A stretch of 64,000 nt of DNA, from positions 2,047,001 through 2,111,000 of the forward strand of contig NZ_AP026966.1 of NCBI RefSeq assembly GCF_027923905.1. The letters run 5' to 3'. This DNA comes from Massilia varians. Lineage in GTDB: Bacteria; Pseudomonadota; Gammaproteobacteria; Burkholderiales; Burkholderiaceae_D. Shown here one piece after another: positions 37,004 through 46,452 of this stretch (the first letter of the stretch is position 1; every line of letters begins with the position of its first letter). A program made the translations under genes and the position numbers. A model generated the notes under the pieces. That model ran no database searches, had not been told where the DNA came from, and worked only from the letters and a program-made list of their open reading frames with translations.

Positions 37004-37213
37004 TCAGCAGCAGGTGGCCCGCTTGCCGCCGTAGCGTGCTTCCTGGCGCTCGCGGAAGAACTCCTCATAAGTCATCGGCGTCTGGTCCGGATGGGTACGT
37101 TCCATGTGCGCCAGGTAGGTGTCGTACTCGGGCAGGCCGACCATCAGGCGCATGCTCTGCCCGAGGTACTTGCCTGCTTCCTTGCCTGCTTCCAGCAAAG
37201 CGCCGAACATCAT
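37004..37213 (-). CDS. ybdD: YbdD/YjiX family small protein (CstA partner)
   Basis: A 69-residue cytosolic protein. [20 protein letters not shown] and [17 protein letters not shown] closely follow the E. coli YbdD pattern, ending in Cys-Cys. In E. coli, small proteins of this family are needed for CstA/BtsT pyruvate transport. The ATG at 37213 overlaps the cstA stop (ATGA), so translation is coupled. The next codon is also Met. Confidence 0.93.
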   Translation of the reverse strand: MMFGALLEAGKEAGKYLGQSMRLMVGLPEYDTYLAHMERTHPDQTPMTYEEFFRERQEARYGGKRATCC

Positions 37214-39276
37214 GGCACCTGTGGAGCAGGCATCGCGACGTACGGGGTCTCCTGTGCGGTCGGGCTGTTGCTCGCGCGGGCAGCCATGACGGTGCGCACG
37301 CCATACACCAGCACCGCCAGCACCACGAACATGAAGAAGCCCGACAGCGTCGCGTTGACGTAGTCGTTGAAGATGATGCGCTCCATCTGCTCGATGGTCT
37401 TGGCCGGCGCCAGCACCGTGCCGGCGTCGTGCGCGGCCTGGAACTTGTCGGCGTGGGCCAGGAACCCGACCTTCGGATCGGCGGCAAAGATCTTCTGCCA
37501 GCCGGCGGTCAGGGTGCAGGCCAGCAGCCACAGGGTCGGCACCACGGTGATCCAGGCGTACTGGGCACGCTTCATCTTGTACAGCACGCAGGTGCCCAGC
37601 ATCAGCGCGATACCGGCCAGCATCTGGTTGGCGATGCCGAACAGCGGCCACAGGGTATTGATGCCGCCCAGCGGATCGACCACGCCCTGGTACAGGAAGT
37701 AGCCCCAGGCGGCCACGCACAGGCCGGTGGCCAGCAGGTTGGCCGGGAGCGACTCGGTGCGCTTGAGCGAGGGGGCAAAGGCGCCCAGCAGGTCCTGCAG
37801 CATGAAGCGGCCGGCGCGGGTGCCCGCGTCCACCGCGGTCAGGATGAACAGGGCCTCGAACAGGATCGCGAAGTGGTACCAGAAGGCCATCATGGCCTGG
37901 CCGCCCACCACGTTCGACAGGATGTGGGCCATGCCCACCGCCAGCGTCGGGGCGCCGCCGGCGCGCGAGATGATGGTGTTCTCGCCGACGTCGCGGGCCA
38001 TCTGCTCGAGCGTTTCGGGGGTGATCACGAAGCCCATCTGCGACACCGCGGCGGCCGCCGAGTGCGCGGTGGTGCCCAGCACCGCGGCCGGGCTGTTCAT
38101 CGCAAAGTACACGCCCGGGTCGATGGTGCTTGCTGCCACCAGCGCCATGATTGCCACGAACGATTCCATCAGCATGCCGCCGTAGCCGATGAAGCGGGCG
38201 TGGGTTTCGTTCTCGATCATCTTCGGGGTGGTGCCCGAGGAGATCAGCGCGTGGAAGCCCGACACCGCGCCGCAGGCGATGGTGATGAACAGGAAGGGGA
38301 ACAGGTTGCCCGACCAGACCGGGCCGCTGCCGTCGATGAACTTGGTCACGGCCGGCATGCGCAGGTCCGGAGCGACGATCACGATGCCGATCGCCAGCGC
38401 CACGATGGTGCCGATCTTCAGGAAGGTGGACAGGTAGTCACGCGGCGCCAGCAGCAGCCACACCGGGATGACCGAGGCGACGAAGCCGTAGCCGATCAGC
38501 ATCCAGGTCAGCTGGGTGCCGGTGAAGTCGAACATCGGCGCCAGGGTCGGCGAATCGTGCACCCACTGGCCGCCGACGATGGCCAGCATCAGGAGCACGA
38601 AGCCGATGATCGAAACCTCGCCGATGCGGCCGACGCGCGCGTAGCGCGAGTACAGGCCCATGAACAGCGCGATCGGGATCGTCGCCAGCACGGTGAAGCT
38701 GCCCCACGGCGAGTGGGTCAGCGCCTTCACCACGATCAGCGCCAGCACCGCCAGGATGATGACCATGATCATGAAGGTGCCCAGCAGCGCGATCAGGCCC
38801 GGGATCTCGCCCATTTCGGACTTGATCAGGTCGCCGAGCGAACGGCCGTCGCGGCGGGTGGACATGAACAGCACGATGAAGTCCTGGACGGCGCCGGCGA
38901 AGACGACGCCGGCCAGGATCCACATCATGCCCGGCAGGTAGCCCATCTGGGCCGCCAGCACCGGGCCCACCAGCGGGCCGGCGCCGGCGATCGCGGCGAA
39001 GTGGTGGCCGTACAGGACGTACTTGTTGGTCGGGACATAGTCCAGGCCGTCGTTGTACTTGTAGGCGGGAGTCTGGCGCTTGGGATCGAGTTGCAGGGCC
39101 TTGTAGGCGATGAACCGGCTGTAGAAACGGTAGGCGATCAGGTAGACGCAGACTGCCGCTGCGACGATCCAGATCGCGTTGATGGTCTCGCCTTGCTTGA
39201 CGGCGATGAAACCGAGCGAAAATGCGCCCAGGATCGACAGGGCGATCCAGCCGAGCGCGCTCGACATGCTTTTCAT
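37210..39276 (-). CDS. cstA: Carbon starvation protein A, pyruvate/peptide transporter
   Basis: A 688-residue inner-membrane protein with about 16-18 membrane segments. Family blocks include [56 protein letters not shown] and [16 protein letters not shown]. CstA/BtsT proteins import pyruvate and perhaps peptides when carbon is scarce. The start at 39276 ([10 protein letters not shown]) has GGAGG upstream. It is divergent from a Cache histidine kinase and LuxR-type regulator that probably control it, with a palindromic site between them. Confidence 0.95.
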   Translation of the reverse strand: MKSMSSALGWIALSILGAFSLGFIAVKQGETINAIWIVAAAVCVYLIAYRFYSRFIAYKALQLDPKRQTPAYKYNDGLDYVPTNKYVLYGHHFAAIAGAGPLVGPVLAAQMGYLPGMMWILAGVVFAGAVQDFIVLFMSTRRDGRSLGDLIKSEMGEIPGLIALLGTFMIMVIILAVLALIVVKALTHSPWGSFTVLATIPIALFMGLYSRYARVGRIGEVSIIGFVLLMLAIVGGQWVHDSPTLAPMFDFTGTQLTWMLIGYGFVASVIPVWLLLAPRDYLSTFLKIGTIVALAIGIVIVAPDLRMPAVTKFIDGSGPVWSGNLFPFLFITIACGAVSGFHALISSGTTPKMIENETHARFIGYGGMLMESFVAIMALVAASTIDPGVYFAMNSPAAVLGTTAHSAAAAVSQMGFVITPETLEQMARDVGENTIISRAGGAPTLAVGMAHILSNVVGGQAMMAFWYHFAILFEALFILTAVDAGTRAGRFMLQDLLGAFAPSLKRTESLPANLLATGLCVAAWGYFLYQGVVDPLGGINTLWPLFGIANQMLAGIALMLGTCVLYKMKRAQYAWITVVPTLWLLACTLTAGWQKIFAADPKVGFLAHADKFQAAHDAGTVLAPAKTIEQMERIIFNDYVNATLSGFFMFVVLAVLVYGVRTVMAARASNSPTAQETPYVAMPAPQVP

Positions 39277-39408
39277 GGTGCTCCTCCGAGGATGTTTGAC
39301 TACTTCTTGCACCGGTCCCGTACGATGTCGACCGGCGGTTTTTTGGACAGCGTACCGGAGAGTATGTTGCACCAATATCAGCGCCACAAGCGCACCATTA
39401 CGCAGTGC

Positions 39409-39426
39409 CTACGTAGTATTACGTAG
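39409..39426. promoter_or_regulatory. Palindromic site between divergent cstA and kinase/regulator genes
   Basis: CTACGTA (39409-39415) and TACGTAG (39420-39426) form a perfect inverted repeat with a GTAT spacer. It lies about 130 bases upstream of the cstA start. This is the size and symmetry expected for a NarL/LuxR-family dimer, such as the regulator encoded at 40967. Confidence 0.5.
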
Positions 39427-39487
39427 CGGGGCGGCCCCGGCAGCCGTTCCGTTTCCCCCTTAAAATGTGTGCTGGAAATCAGTCAAG

Positions 39488-39595
39488 CGTAGGGTGGGCG
39501 GGTTCCCCGCCCACGCGGTGATAGTTAGCGGAGAAATGCCGCGGACGATGATTCCACCTGTTGACCGCGTGGGCGGCACAGCCGCCCACCCTACG
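39488..39595. repeat. Palindromic intergenic element, copy B
   Basis: The outer arms CGTAGGGTGGGCGG (39488-39501) and CCGCCCACCCTACG (39582-39595) are exact complements. Nested arms CCGCCCACGCGGT and ACCGCGTGGGCGG (39507-39519, 39564-39576) are also complementary. It ends 10 bases before the kinase start codon. Confidence 0.85.
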
Positions 39596-39605
39596 GAAAA
39601 CTCCG

Positions 39606-40970
39606 ATGAAATTAAGGCAGAAGGTCATCGTGCTGGCGATCGGGCCGCTGATCCTGGCGCTGTGCGCCATCGCCCTGTTCGTGCGCCAGCAGGGCGCCGA
39701 ACTGGCCCGCCAGCAGCGCGCCACCATCCAGCAGGCCTACCTGGCCAGCAAGGAAGCCGAGTTGCGCCATTACGTGGCCCTGGCCACGCAGTCGATCGGC
39801 CACCTGGTGCGCAGCGGGCGCAACGATCCTGCCACCCTGGAAGAGGCCAAGCGCATCCTCGCTTCCTTGAGCTTCGGCGACGACGGCTATTTCTTCGTCT
39901 ACGACATGCAGGGCCGCAGCCTGATGCATCCGCGCCAGCCCGAGCTGGTGGGCACCGATATGTGGAACTGGGTCGACGCCGACGGTGTACCGACCATCCA
40001 GCGCCTGATCGAACGGGCCCGCGCCGGCGGAGGCTTTCACCGCTATACCTGGGCCAAGCCATCCTCGCATCGGCCGGCGCCCAAGCTCGGCTACGTGGTG
40101 CCGGTGGCGCACTGGGGCTGGATGATGGGCACCGGGATCTACCTGGACGACGTCGAGGCCGCGCTGGCCAAGGTCGATGCCCAGCAGTCGCGCAATATCG
40201 GCGAGACCCTGCTGTGGATCGCCGGCCTGGCCGTGTTGACATCAAGCGCGGTGGCCTGCGGGGGCGTCGTGCTCAACCTGCGCGAGTTGCGCGTGGCCGA
40301 CGCCAAGCTCAAGGCGCTGGCCCAGCGCGTGGTCGAGTCGCAGGAAGACGAGCGCGCGCGCCTGTCGCGCGACCTGCACGACGGGATCAGCCAGGCGCTG
40401 GTCTCGGTCAAGCTGCAGCTGGAAGCGGGCATCATCCGCCTGGACGGCGACCCGGCCCAGCAGTTGCAGGCGCGCGGCGCGCTCGAGCGCACCGTCGAGC
40501 AGGTGAAGGAGGTGCTGTGCGAAGTGCGCCGCATTTCGCACGACCTGCGCCCGGCGCTGCTGGACGACCTGGGCCTGGCGCCCGCGCTCGATCACCTGGC
40601 CGGCGAGTTCGGACGCCACAGCGGCATGCCGGTGCGCTTCCGCGCCGAAGGGGCGGTGGACGCGCTGCCCGAAATGGCCGGCACGGTGCTGTTTCGGATC
40701 GCCCAGGAGGCGCTCACCAACGTCGAGCGCCATGCCGGCGCGCGCCGGGTGGAGATGGGCCTGGTGCGGCGCGGCCGCTGCCTGACGCTCAGCATCGCCG
40801 ACGATGGCGGCGGCTTCGACGCCCACGACATCGCCCGACACCCGCAGCGCGGCATCGGCCTGCGCAACATGATGGAAAGGATGGAAGCGATCGGCGGCCG
40901 GCTGGCGATCGATTCCTCGCCGCTCGGCACCCGCGTGGAGGCCAGCATCGATTTGGAAGAGCAGACATGA
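39606..40970 (+). CDS. Cache-domain sensor histidine kinase (NarX/DesK-type HisKA_3)
   Basis: A 454-residue protein. Membrane segments at about 8-26 and 202-224 enclose a single Cache domain (residues about 40-190, with GDDGYFFVYDMQGRSLMHP and ELVGTDMWN). The HisKA_3 dimerisation domain carries His258 (RLSRDLHDGISQAL), and the HATPase includes DDGGGFD and GIGLRNMMER. Related single-Cache sensors bind small carboxylates such as acetate or pyruvate. Its position opposite cstA suggests it senses pyruvate or a similar acid (inference). It overlaps the regulator gene by four bases. Confidence 0.92.
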   Translation: MKLRQKVIVLAIGPLILALCAIALFVRQQGAELARQQRATIQQAYLASKEAELRHYVALATQSIGHLVRSGRNDPATLEEAKRILASLSFGDDGYFFVYDMQGRSLMHPRQPELVGTDMWNWVDADGVPTIQRLIERARAGGGFHRYTWAKPSSHRPAPKLGYVVPVAHWGWMMGTGIYLDDVEAALAKVDAQQSRNIGETLLWIAGLAVLTSSAVACGGVVLNLRELRVADAKLKALAQRVVESQEDERARLSRDLHDGISQALVSVKLQLEAGIIRLDGDPAQQLQARGALERTVEQVKEVLCEVRRISHDLRPALLDDLGLAPALDHLAGEFGRHSGMPVRFRAEGAVDALPEMAGTVLFRIAQEALTNVERHAGARRVEMGLVRRGRCLTLSIADDGGGFDAHDIARHPQRGIGLRNMMERMEAIGGRLAIDSSPLGTRVEASIDLEEQT

Positions 40971-41605
40971 ACGAAGCGTCGGAAATTAAGATCCTCCTGG
41001 TGGACGACCACCCCCTGGTGCGCGACGGGCTGCGCGCGCGCCTGGAAGCCGCGCCGCGCCTGCGCGTGGTGGGCGAGGCCGGATCCGGCCAGGAAGCCAT
41101 CGCGCAGGCCGGCGCCTGCCGGCCCGACCTGGTGCTGATGGACGTGAACATGAAGGGCGGCAGCGGCATCGAGGCCACCGCGCGCCTGCTGCAGCACCAT
41201 CCCGGCCTGGCGGTGCTGGTCCTGTCGATGCACGACAAGCCGGAATACGTCACCCAGGCGATCCAGGCCGGCGCGCGGGGCTATGTGCTCAAGGACGCGC
41301 CCGGCAAGGACATCGTGCTGGCGATCGACACCGTGATGGGCGGCGGCATCTACTACAGCGCCGCGCTGGCGCGCCAGTTGGCCAGCCCGGCGGCGTCAAA
41401 CGACGTCCTGACCGTGCGCGAGCAGCAAGTCCTGGAGCATATCGCCGGCGGCGAATCGAACAAGCAGATTGCCCGCGCGCTCGAACTGTCGGTGCGCACC
41501 GTCGAGACCCACCGGCTGAACATCAAGCGCAAGCTCGGCATCGAAGGGCAGGCCGAGCTGATCCGCTTTGCCGTCCAGCACGCCGAAAATCGCGCTTATG
41601 TCTGA
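40967..41605 (+). CDS. LuxR/NarL-family response regulator
   Basis: A 212-residue protein. The receiver domain has Asp59 (LVLMDVNMKGGSG) and Lys in YVLKDAPGKD, and the C-terminal LuxR helix-turn-helix contains LTVREQQVLEHIAGGESNKQ and SVRTVETHRLNIKRKL. The ATG at 40967 overlaps the kinase stop (ATGA), so it is the cognate partner. Its likely target is the cstA promoter, where a CTACGTA/TACGTAG palindrome lies. Confidence 0.94.
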   Translation: MNEASEIKILLVDDHPLVRDGLRARLEAAPRLRVVGEAGSGQEAIAQAGACRPDLVLMDVNMKGGSGIEATARLLQHHPGLAVLVLSMHDKPEYVTQAIQAGARGYVLKDAPGKDIVLAIDTVMGGGIYYSAALARQLASPAASNDVLTVREQQVLEHIAGGESNKQIARALELSVRTVETHRLNIKRKLGIEGQAELIRFAVQHAENRAYV

Positions 41606-41713
41606 GGGGATACACAAAGTATCTCCAAAGAAATAAAAGATGTTGCTTTCTGATAATCCGTCGAATAAGATTGACCGAATATCACCCAGAGCCTGAGTAT
41701 CGAAAGCATAAAC

Positions 41714-42886
41714 ATGGCCGAGCCGGACCCTTACTCGTTTCCGCTGGTAGCAATCGACCCGGTCGCCAATGGGCAGAGCGAGTGGGTAGCGCTTTGCCTG
41801 CGGGTCGAGGGCGGCGCGGACCTGCCGCAGCGACTGCAGGCCGTGTTCGGCACGCCCGACCTGCTGGCCGCGATCGCTCCGCTCGACGCTCTCCTGATGC
41901 TCGACCATCCCGCCGCCTTGAGCCCGCCCGTGCTGGCCCTGATGCCGGCCAACCGCATCGGCTTCGTCATCGCCGCCCAGGCCCTGCTCGACGAGGGCGT
42001 CGGGCGCCGCCTCACCGAACTGCACGGACTCGGCTACCGCCTCTGGCTCGACGGCCCGCCGCCAAGCGGCGCCACGCTGCCGCCGGCGCTGCGCACGATC
42101 GCGCGCGACTGCGCCCGCGATCCGATGCCGGCAGGGCGGCCGGCCGCGCTGTTCGGCCCGCACCTGGCGCGCCGCGTCGACAGCGCCGCCAGTTTCAGCC
42201 AGAGCGAGATGGCCGGCTTCGACTGGTTCAGCGGCGACTACCCGTACGACCCGCTGCTTGCCGGCGGCGACCGGCCGGACGGCAGCTCGCGCCGCCGCAT
42301 CCTGACCCTGCTCGGCCTGTTGTCGCGCGACGCCGATTCGCGCGAACTCGAGCAGCAGCTCAAGCAGGATCCGACCCTGTCCTATCACCTGCTCAAGCTG
42401 GTCAATTCGGCCGCGTTTGCCGTGAGCACCCAGATCACCAGCTTCAACCAGGCCATCAACCTGCTCGGCCGGCGCCAGCTGCAGCGCTGGCTGCAACTGC
42501 TGCTGTACGCGCGCCAGCAGGCCGACGGCCTGCCGAACCTGCTGCTGCCGCTGGCGGCACGCCGCGCCGCGCAGCTGGAAGCGCTGTGCAAGGCGACCGG
42601 GGCAGAACGCGACGACTGCGACCTGGCCTTCATGGCCGGCGTCTTCTCGCTGCTCGACCGGCTGCTGCACATGCCCATGACGGAGATCGTCGCCGACCTG
42701 AACCTGCCGGAGCACGTATCGGGCGCGCTGCTGGAGCGCAGCGGCCGGCTCGGCGCCTGGCTGCGCCTGACGGAAACCCATCCTTCGCTTGAAGCCCTCG
42801 AGGCGGCGGGCATCGATCCCGCCGGCTGGTGGAGCAGCCAGTTGAACGCCTATCACTGGGCGATCCAGGTGGGACGCAATGTCTGA
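41714..42886 (+). CDS. Degenerate EAL plus HDOD signalling protein (YuxH-like)
   Basis: A 390-residue protein. Residues 1-190 resemble an EAL fold without any EAL catalytic motif (no EALxR, no DDFGTG). Residues about 195-390 are an HDOD domain (RRRILTLLGLLSRD, LEQQLKQDPTLSYHLLKLVN, INLLGRRQLQRWLQLL). YuxH-type proteins are regulatory, with no proven enzyme activity. It overlaps the next GGDEF/EAL gene by 8 bp, so the two products probably work together. The AT-rich gap upstream (41606-41713) should hold its promoter. Confidence 0.88.
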   Translation: MAEPDPYSFPLVAIDPVANGQSEWVALCLRVEGGADLPQRLQAVFGTPDLLAAIAPLDALLMLDHPAALSPPVLALMPANRIGFVIAAQALLDEGVGRRLTELHGLGYRLWLDGPPPSGATLPPALRTIARDCARDPMPAGRPAALFGPHLARRVDSAASFSQSEMAGFDWFSGDYPYDPLLAGGDRPDGSSRRRILTLLGLLSRDADSRELEQQLKQDPTLSYHLLKLVNSAAFAVSTQITSFNQAINLLGRRQLQRWLQLLLYARQQADGLPNLLLPLAARRAAQLEALCKATGAERDDCDLAFMAGVFSLLDRLLHMPMTEIVADLNLPEHVSGALLERSGRLGAWLRLTETHPSLEALEAAGIDPAGWWSSQLNAYHWAIQVGRNV

Positions 42887-44933
42887 CATGCAGGCGCTCG
42901 CCGCGCTCGACGCATCGCTCGACTTCATCGGCGCCACGAGCGCCGCCGGCGACGCCGTCCTGCGCCTGCGCGGCGCCGCCCTCCACGATGAACTGGGCCG
43001 CATCGCGGCCGCGCTGCTGGGCAGCCCGGTCGGGCGCTTCCTGCCCGGCGCCGGCGTCGGGGGCCTGCAGGGCAGCTTCCAGCTGCTGCGCCAGGTGGTG
43101 GCGGGGGCGTCGGAACAGTTCGGCGTCTACGAAGTGGCGGGGCGCGACGCCTACACCAGCGACGACGCGCGCCGGCTGGCCGGCCTGGCCCACCTGACGG
43201 CCTCCCTGCTGCAGGTGCATTCGCTGGCGGTGCGCTCGACCCACGCCTACGCGCAGATGGAAGCCCAGCTCGCGCACCAGTCGCAGATCCTCGACCAGAT
43301 CCACGAGTCGGTGCTGACCATGGACCAGATGGGCTACATCACCAGCTGGAACCGCGGCGCCGAGGAGCTGTTCGGCTACACCGCGCTGGAAGCGATCGGC
43401 CGCAACATCCTGTTCCTCTACGCCGACGAGGACGAGGGCTTCCACGACAGCTTCGCGGAGCAGGGCGGGCGCATGATGGAAGTACGGCGCCGCAAGAAAT
43501 CGGGCGAGGTGTTCTGGGCCAGCCTGTCGCTCTCGCCGCTGCGCGACCTGGCCGAGCGCCCGATCGGCCTGATCGCCTACCTCACCGACATCACGGAACG
43601 CAAGCAGGCCGAGGAACAGCTGCACCACCTGGCCTACTACGACGAGCTCACCGGCCTGCCGAACCGCACCCTGTTCGCGCGCCTGGTCGACCAGGCCCTG
43701 ATGGTCGCGCAGCGCAACGAGGCCGCCGGCTGCGTGCTGTTCATCGACCTGAACCGCTTCAAGCGCATCAACGACACCCTGGGCAGGAAGATCGGCGACG
43801 AACTGCTGCGCCAGGCGGCCCAGCGCTTCCGCGCTACCCTGCGCGACGAAGACGTGGTGGCGCGCCTGTCCGGCGACGAATTCGCGGTGGGACTGTTCGA
43901 CATCCGCCAGCACTTCGAAGCCACCACGGTGGCGCAGAAGCTGCAGGCGGCCCTGGATGCGCCCTTCCTGATCGGCGGCCACGACCTGCGCGTGGGCGCC
44001 AGCATCGGCATCAGCGTCTATCCCCAGGACGGCAGCGAGGCCGAGACCCTGCTCGGACTGGCGGACATCGCGATGGAGCGGGCCAAGAAAGGCCAGGCCG
44101 ATCCGGACCGCAGCGTCGCCTTCTACAGCCAGGACATGAACCAGGGCATGCAGGAGCGCATGCGCATCGAATCCGGCCTGCGCCAGGCGCTGGGCAACGG
44201 CGAGCTGATTCTGTACTACCAGCCGAAGTTCGAGCTCGGCAGCGACCGCATCGTCGGCGCCGAAGCGCTGGTGCGCTGGGTGCACCCGACCCGCGGCATC
44301 GTGCCGCCGAGCGAATTCATTCCGCTGGCCGAGAGCACCGGCCTGATCGTGCAGGTGGGGGAGTGGGTGCTGGAGCAGGCCTGCGCCCAGGCCGCGATCT
44401 GGCAGCGTTCCGGCGTGGCGCCGCTGCGCCTGGCGGTGAACGTCTCGGCGCGCGAATTCACGTCTTCGCTCCCGGACCGCGTGGCCGACACCCTGGCACG
44501 CTACCAGCTCGATGCCTCGTGGCTGGAGCTGGAGATCACCGAGAGCACGCTGATGCACGACTTCGAGCGGGTGACGGCGATCATGGACCGCATCCACCAG
44601 CTGGGCGTGGCGCTGTCGCTGGACGATTTCGGCACCGGCTACTCGAGCCTGTCCTACCTGAAGCGCTTCCCGATCGATACGCTCAAGATCGATCGCTCGT
44701 TCACCTTCGGCATCCCGGACGACCCGAGCGATTGCGCGATCGCGGGGACCATCGTCAGCATGGCGCAGCAATTGGGCTTGCGCGTGATCGCGGAAGGGGT
44801 GGAGACGCTGGAGCAGCTGGCCTTCCTGCGCGCCTCGGGGTGCGACGAGGTGCAGGGTTACCTGTACAGCAAGCCGCTGCCGGCTGTGGACTTCGAGCGT
44901 TGTCTGCGGGAGAACTGGCTGTTGGTGGCTTGA
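42879..44933 (+). CDS. PAS-GGDEF-EAL c-di-GMP enzyme
   Basis: A 684-residue protein without membrane segments. The N-terminal 120 residues look like a divergent GAF/sensor region, followed by PAS at about 130-250 (ESVLTMDQMGYITSWNRGAE), GGDEF at about 255-415 (LSGDEFAVGLF; INDTLGRKIGDELL has lost the usual His) and EAL at about 425-684 ([39 protein letters not shown]). The phosphodiesterase side appears complete. The start at 42879 lies inside the HDOD gene. It is the last gene before the tRNA-Ser gene and the island. Confidence 0.92.
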   Translation: MSDMQALAALDASLDFIGATSAAGDAVLRLRGAALHDELGRIAAALLGSPVGRFLPGAGVGGLQGSFQLLRQVVAGASEQFGVYEVAGRDAYTSDDARRLAGLAHLTASLLQVHSLAVRSTHAYAQMEAQLAHQSQILDQIHESVLTMDQMGYITSWNRGAEELFGYTALEAIGRNILFLYADEDEGFHDSFAEQGGRMMEVRRRKKSGEVFWASLSLSPLRDLAERPIGLIAYLTDITERKQAEEQLHHLAYYDELTGLPNRTLFARLVDQALMVAQRNEAAGCVLFIDLNRFKRINDTLGRKIGDELLRQAAQRFRATLRDEDVVARLSGDEFAVGLFDIRQHFEATTVAQKLQAALDAPFLIGGHDLRVGASIGISVYPQDGSEAETLLGLADIAMERAKKGQADPDRSVAFYSQDMNQGMQERMRIESGLRQALGNGELILYYQPKFELGSDRIVGAEALVRWVHPTRGIVPPSEFIPLAESTGLIVQVGEWVLEQACAQAAIWQRSGVAPLRLAVNVSAREFTSSLPDRVADTLARYQLDASWLELEITESTLMHDFERVTAIMDRIHQLGVALSLDDFGTGYSSLSYLKRFPIDTLKIDRSFTFGIPDDPSDCAIAGTIVSMAQQLGLRVIAEGVETLEQLAFLRASGCDEVQGYLYSKPLPAVDFERCLRENWLLVA

Positions 44934-44961
44934 ATGTACTGCCCGGCACTAGTGAATTATG

Positions 44962-44967
44962 TATAAT
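44962..44967 (+). promoter_or_regulatory. -10 element of the tRNA-Ser gene
   Basis: A perfect TATAAT lies 14 bases before the tRNA 5' end. A good -35 box at 17 bp is not evident. Confidence 0.55.
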
Positions 44968-44981
44968 GCCGGTTCCTCACA

Positions 44982-45071
44982 GGAAGCGTGGCCGAGTGGT
45001 TGAAGGCAGCAGTCTTGAAAACTGCCGACGGGGGAACCCGTTCGTGAGTTCGAATCTCACCGCTTCCGCCA
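44982..45071 (+). tRNA. tRNA-Ser (anticodon TGA)
   Basis: The acceptor arm GGAAGCG pairs with CGCTTCC (45061-45067), with discriminator G and an encoded CCA. The anticodon arm GCAGTCTTGAAAACTGC shows anticodon TGA. A long class II variable arm (GACGGGGGAACCCGTTC) and the T arm GTGAGTTCGAATCTCAC complete the fold. Its 3' end is the integration site of the downstream genomic island. Confidence 0.97.
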
Positions 45072-45072
45072 A
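45058..45072 (+). repeat. attL: 3' end of tRNA-Ser
   Basis: CACCGCTTCCGCCAA at the end of the tRNA is repeated exactly at 50154-50168. The two copies bound the integrase-bearing island. Confidence 0.85.
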
Positions 45073-45184
45073 TTCGTCGTCAAATACGGTCCCTCTAATT
45101 CCTCATTTGCCCTGGCTTCATAGGGAAATCACGCAACAGTCGTCCACCGTTGTCCAACGGAAAACGCTAAAATCCGCTTGTTCC

Positions 45185-45206
45185 GTGTGGGTAGGAATGT
45201 GGGTAG
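45185..45206 (+). promoter_or_regulatory. Candidate integrase arm-type sites, left
   Basis: Two tandem copies of TGTGGGTAG (45186-45194 and 45198-45206) lie just before the integrase start. The AATGTGGGTAG unit recurs at the other end of the island (50084-50094). Confidence 0.5.
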
Positions 45207-45212
45207 GATTTC

Positions 45213-46394
45213 GTGGCAAGACTGATCGAAAAATTATCACCTCTTGAAGTAAGCAAGAAGACAAAGCCGGGTTACTACGCCGACGGAGCAGGGCTGTGGC
45301 TGCAAGTGTCGCCCACTGGCTCCAAAAGCTGGATATTCCGCTACACAATCGCCGGAAAGCAGCGAGAGATGGGGCTGGGGCCGTTTCACACGGTATCGCT
45401 AGCAGAGGCGCGCACAAAAGCCAAGGAATGCCGCCTGGCCCTGCACGAAGGGAAAGACCCGTTGGAGTTGAAGCGGTCAGCCAAGTTGGCGGCGGCGCTC
45501 GATAGAGCACGCCTGATGACGTTCGACCAGTGCGCGGCGGCGTACATTGCGGCCCATCGCGCAAGCTGGAGCAATCCCAAGCACGTGAGCCAGTGGGAAA
45601 ACACGCTTGCGACCTATGCCAGCCCGATCATTGGCGCTTTGCCGGTTGCGGAGGTGGACACGCCGCTTGTCGTCAAAGTGCTTAGTCCGATCTGGCAGAC
45701 GAAGACTGAAACAGCGACTCGTCTGCGAGGCCGAATCGAAAATATCCTGGACTGGGCAACGGTCAGCAAGTACCGCACTGGCGAGAACCCGGCACGCTGG
45801 CGCGGCCACCTTGAGAACGTGCTAGCCAACCCGAACAAGATAGCGCCGGTAGTACACCATCCAGCCTTGCCATGGCAGGAAATTGGCGCGTTTATGGCAG
45901 AGCTACGGACAAGGCCCGGAAGGGCAGCTTGCGCCCTCGAATTTTTAATCTTAACCGGGGTCCGGTCGGGCAGCGTTCGCGGTACGCGCTGGGACGAGAT
46001 CGACTTCGATCGGCGCGTTTGGACCGTTCCAGCAAGCCGGATGAAGAGTAAGCAAGAGTTTCGCGTCCCGCTCTCGTCTGCTGCGCTGGCGCTGCTCGGC
46101 AGCATGCCACGGACAGGGGAGCTGGTGTTCCCGGGGCGGAAGGCTGACAGCCCCCAATCGGACATGACTTTGACCGCTGTACTGCGTCGGATGGGGCGCG
46201 AAGATATCAGCGTGCACGGCTTTCGCTCAACCTTCCGTGACTGGTGTTCGGAATCGCTTACCAACTCTTTCCCGCATGAGGTTATCGAGCAGTCGCTTGC
46301 GCACACGTTGCCGAACAAGGTTGAGGCGGTGCATACCCTGCGAAGCTACACTATCGCCAAGCAGGCTGCCCTGTTGAAAGCCGCAAGCGAATAA
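45213..46394 (+). CDS. P4-type tyrosine integrase with a substituted nucleophile
   Basis: A 393-residue protein. The N-terminal arm-binding domain DUF4102 (residues about 5-90) is followed by the core-binding domain and a catalytic domain with Arg251 (TGVRSG), His335/Arg338 (HGFRSTFRDW) and His364 (LAHTLPNKVEA). The tyrosine nucleophile normally ten residues after that last His (NKVEAAY) is His374 here; the nearest Tyr is 379. The start is the GTG at 45213 with AGGA upstream. Without Tyr the enzyme is probably inactive unless Tyr379 substitutes. Confidence 0.9.
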   Translation: MARLIEKLSPLEVSKKTKPGYYADGAGLWLQVSPTGSKSWIFRYTIAGKQREMGLGPFHTVSLAEARTKAKECRLALHEGKDPLELKRSAKLAAALDRARLMTFDQCAAAYIAAHRASWSNPKHVSQWENTLATYASPIIGALPVAEVDTPLVVKVLSPIWQTKTETATRLRGRIENILDWATVSKYRTGENPARWRGHLENVLANPNKIAPVVHHPALPWQEIGAFMAELRTRPGRAACALEFLILTGVRSGSVRGTRWDEIDFDRRVWTVPASRMKSKQEFRVPLSSAALALLGSMPRTGELVFPGRKADSPQSDMTLTAVLRRMGREDISVHGFRSTFRDWCSESLTNSFPHEVIEQSLAHTLPNKVEAVHTLRSYTIAKQAALLKAASE

Positions 46395-46452
46395 AGCCGT
46401 TCAATACATACTCTGCCCAAGGTGTGGTGCACTGATAGCGCAGGGAAGCACG

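Noticed and set aside
33544..39426. A 1960-codon open frame on the plus strand
   Set aside because: It is antisense to the hybrid kinase, ybdD and cstA, all of which have clear families. It is an artefact of GC-rich third positions.
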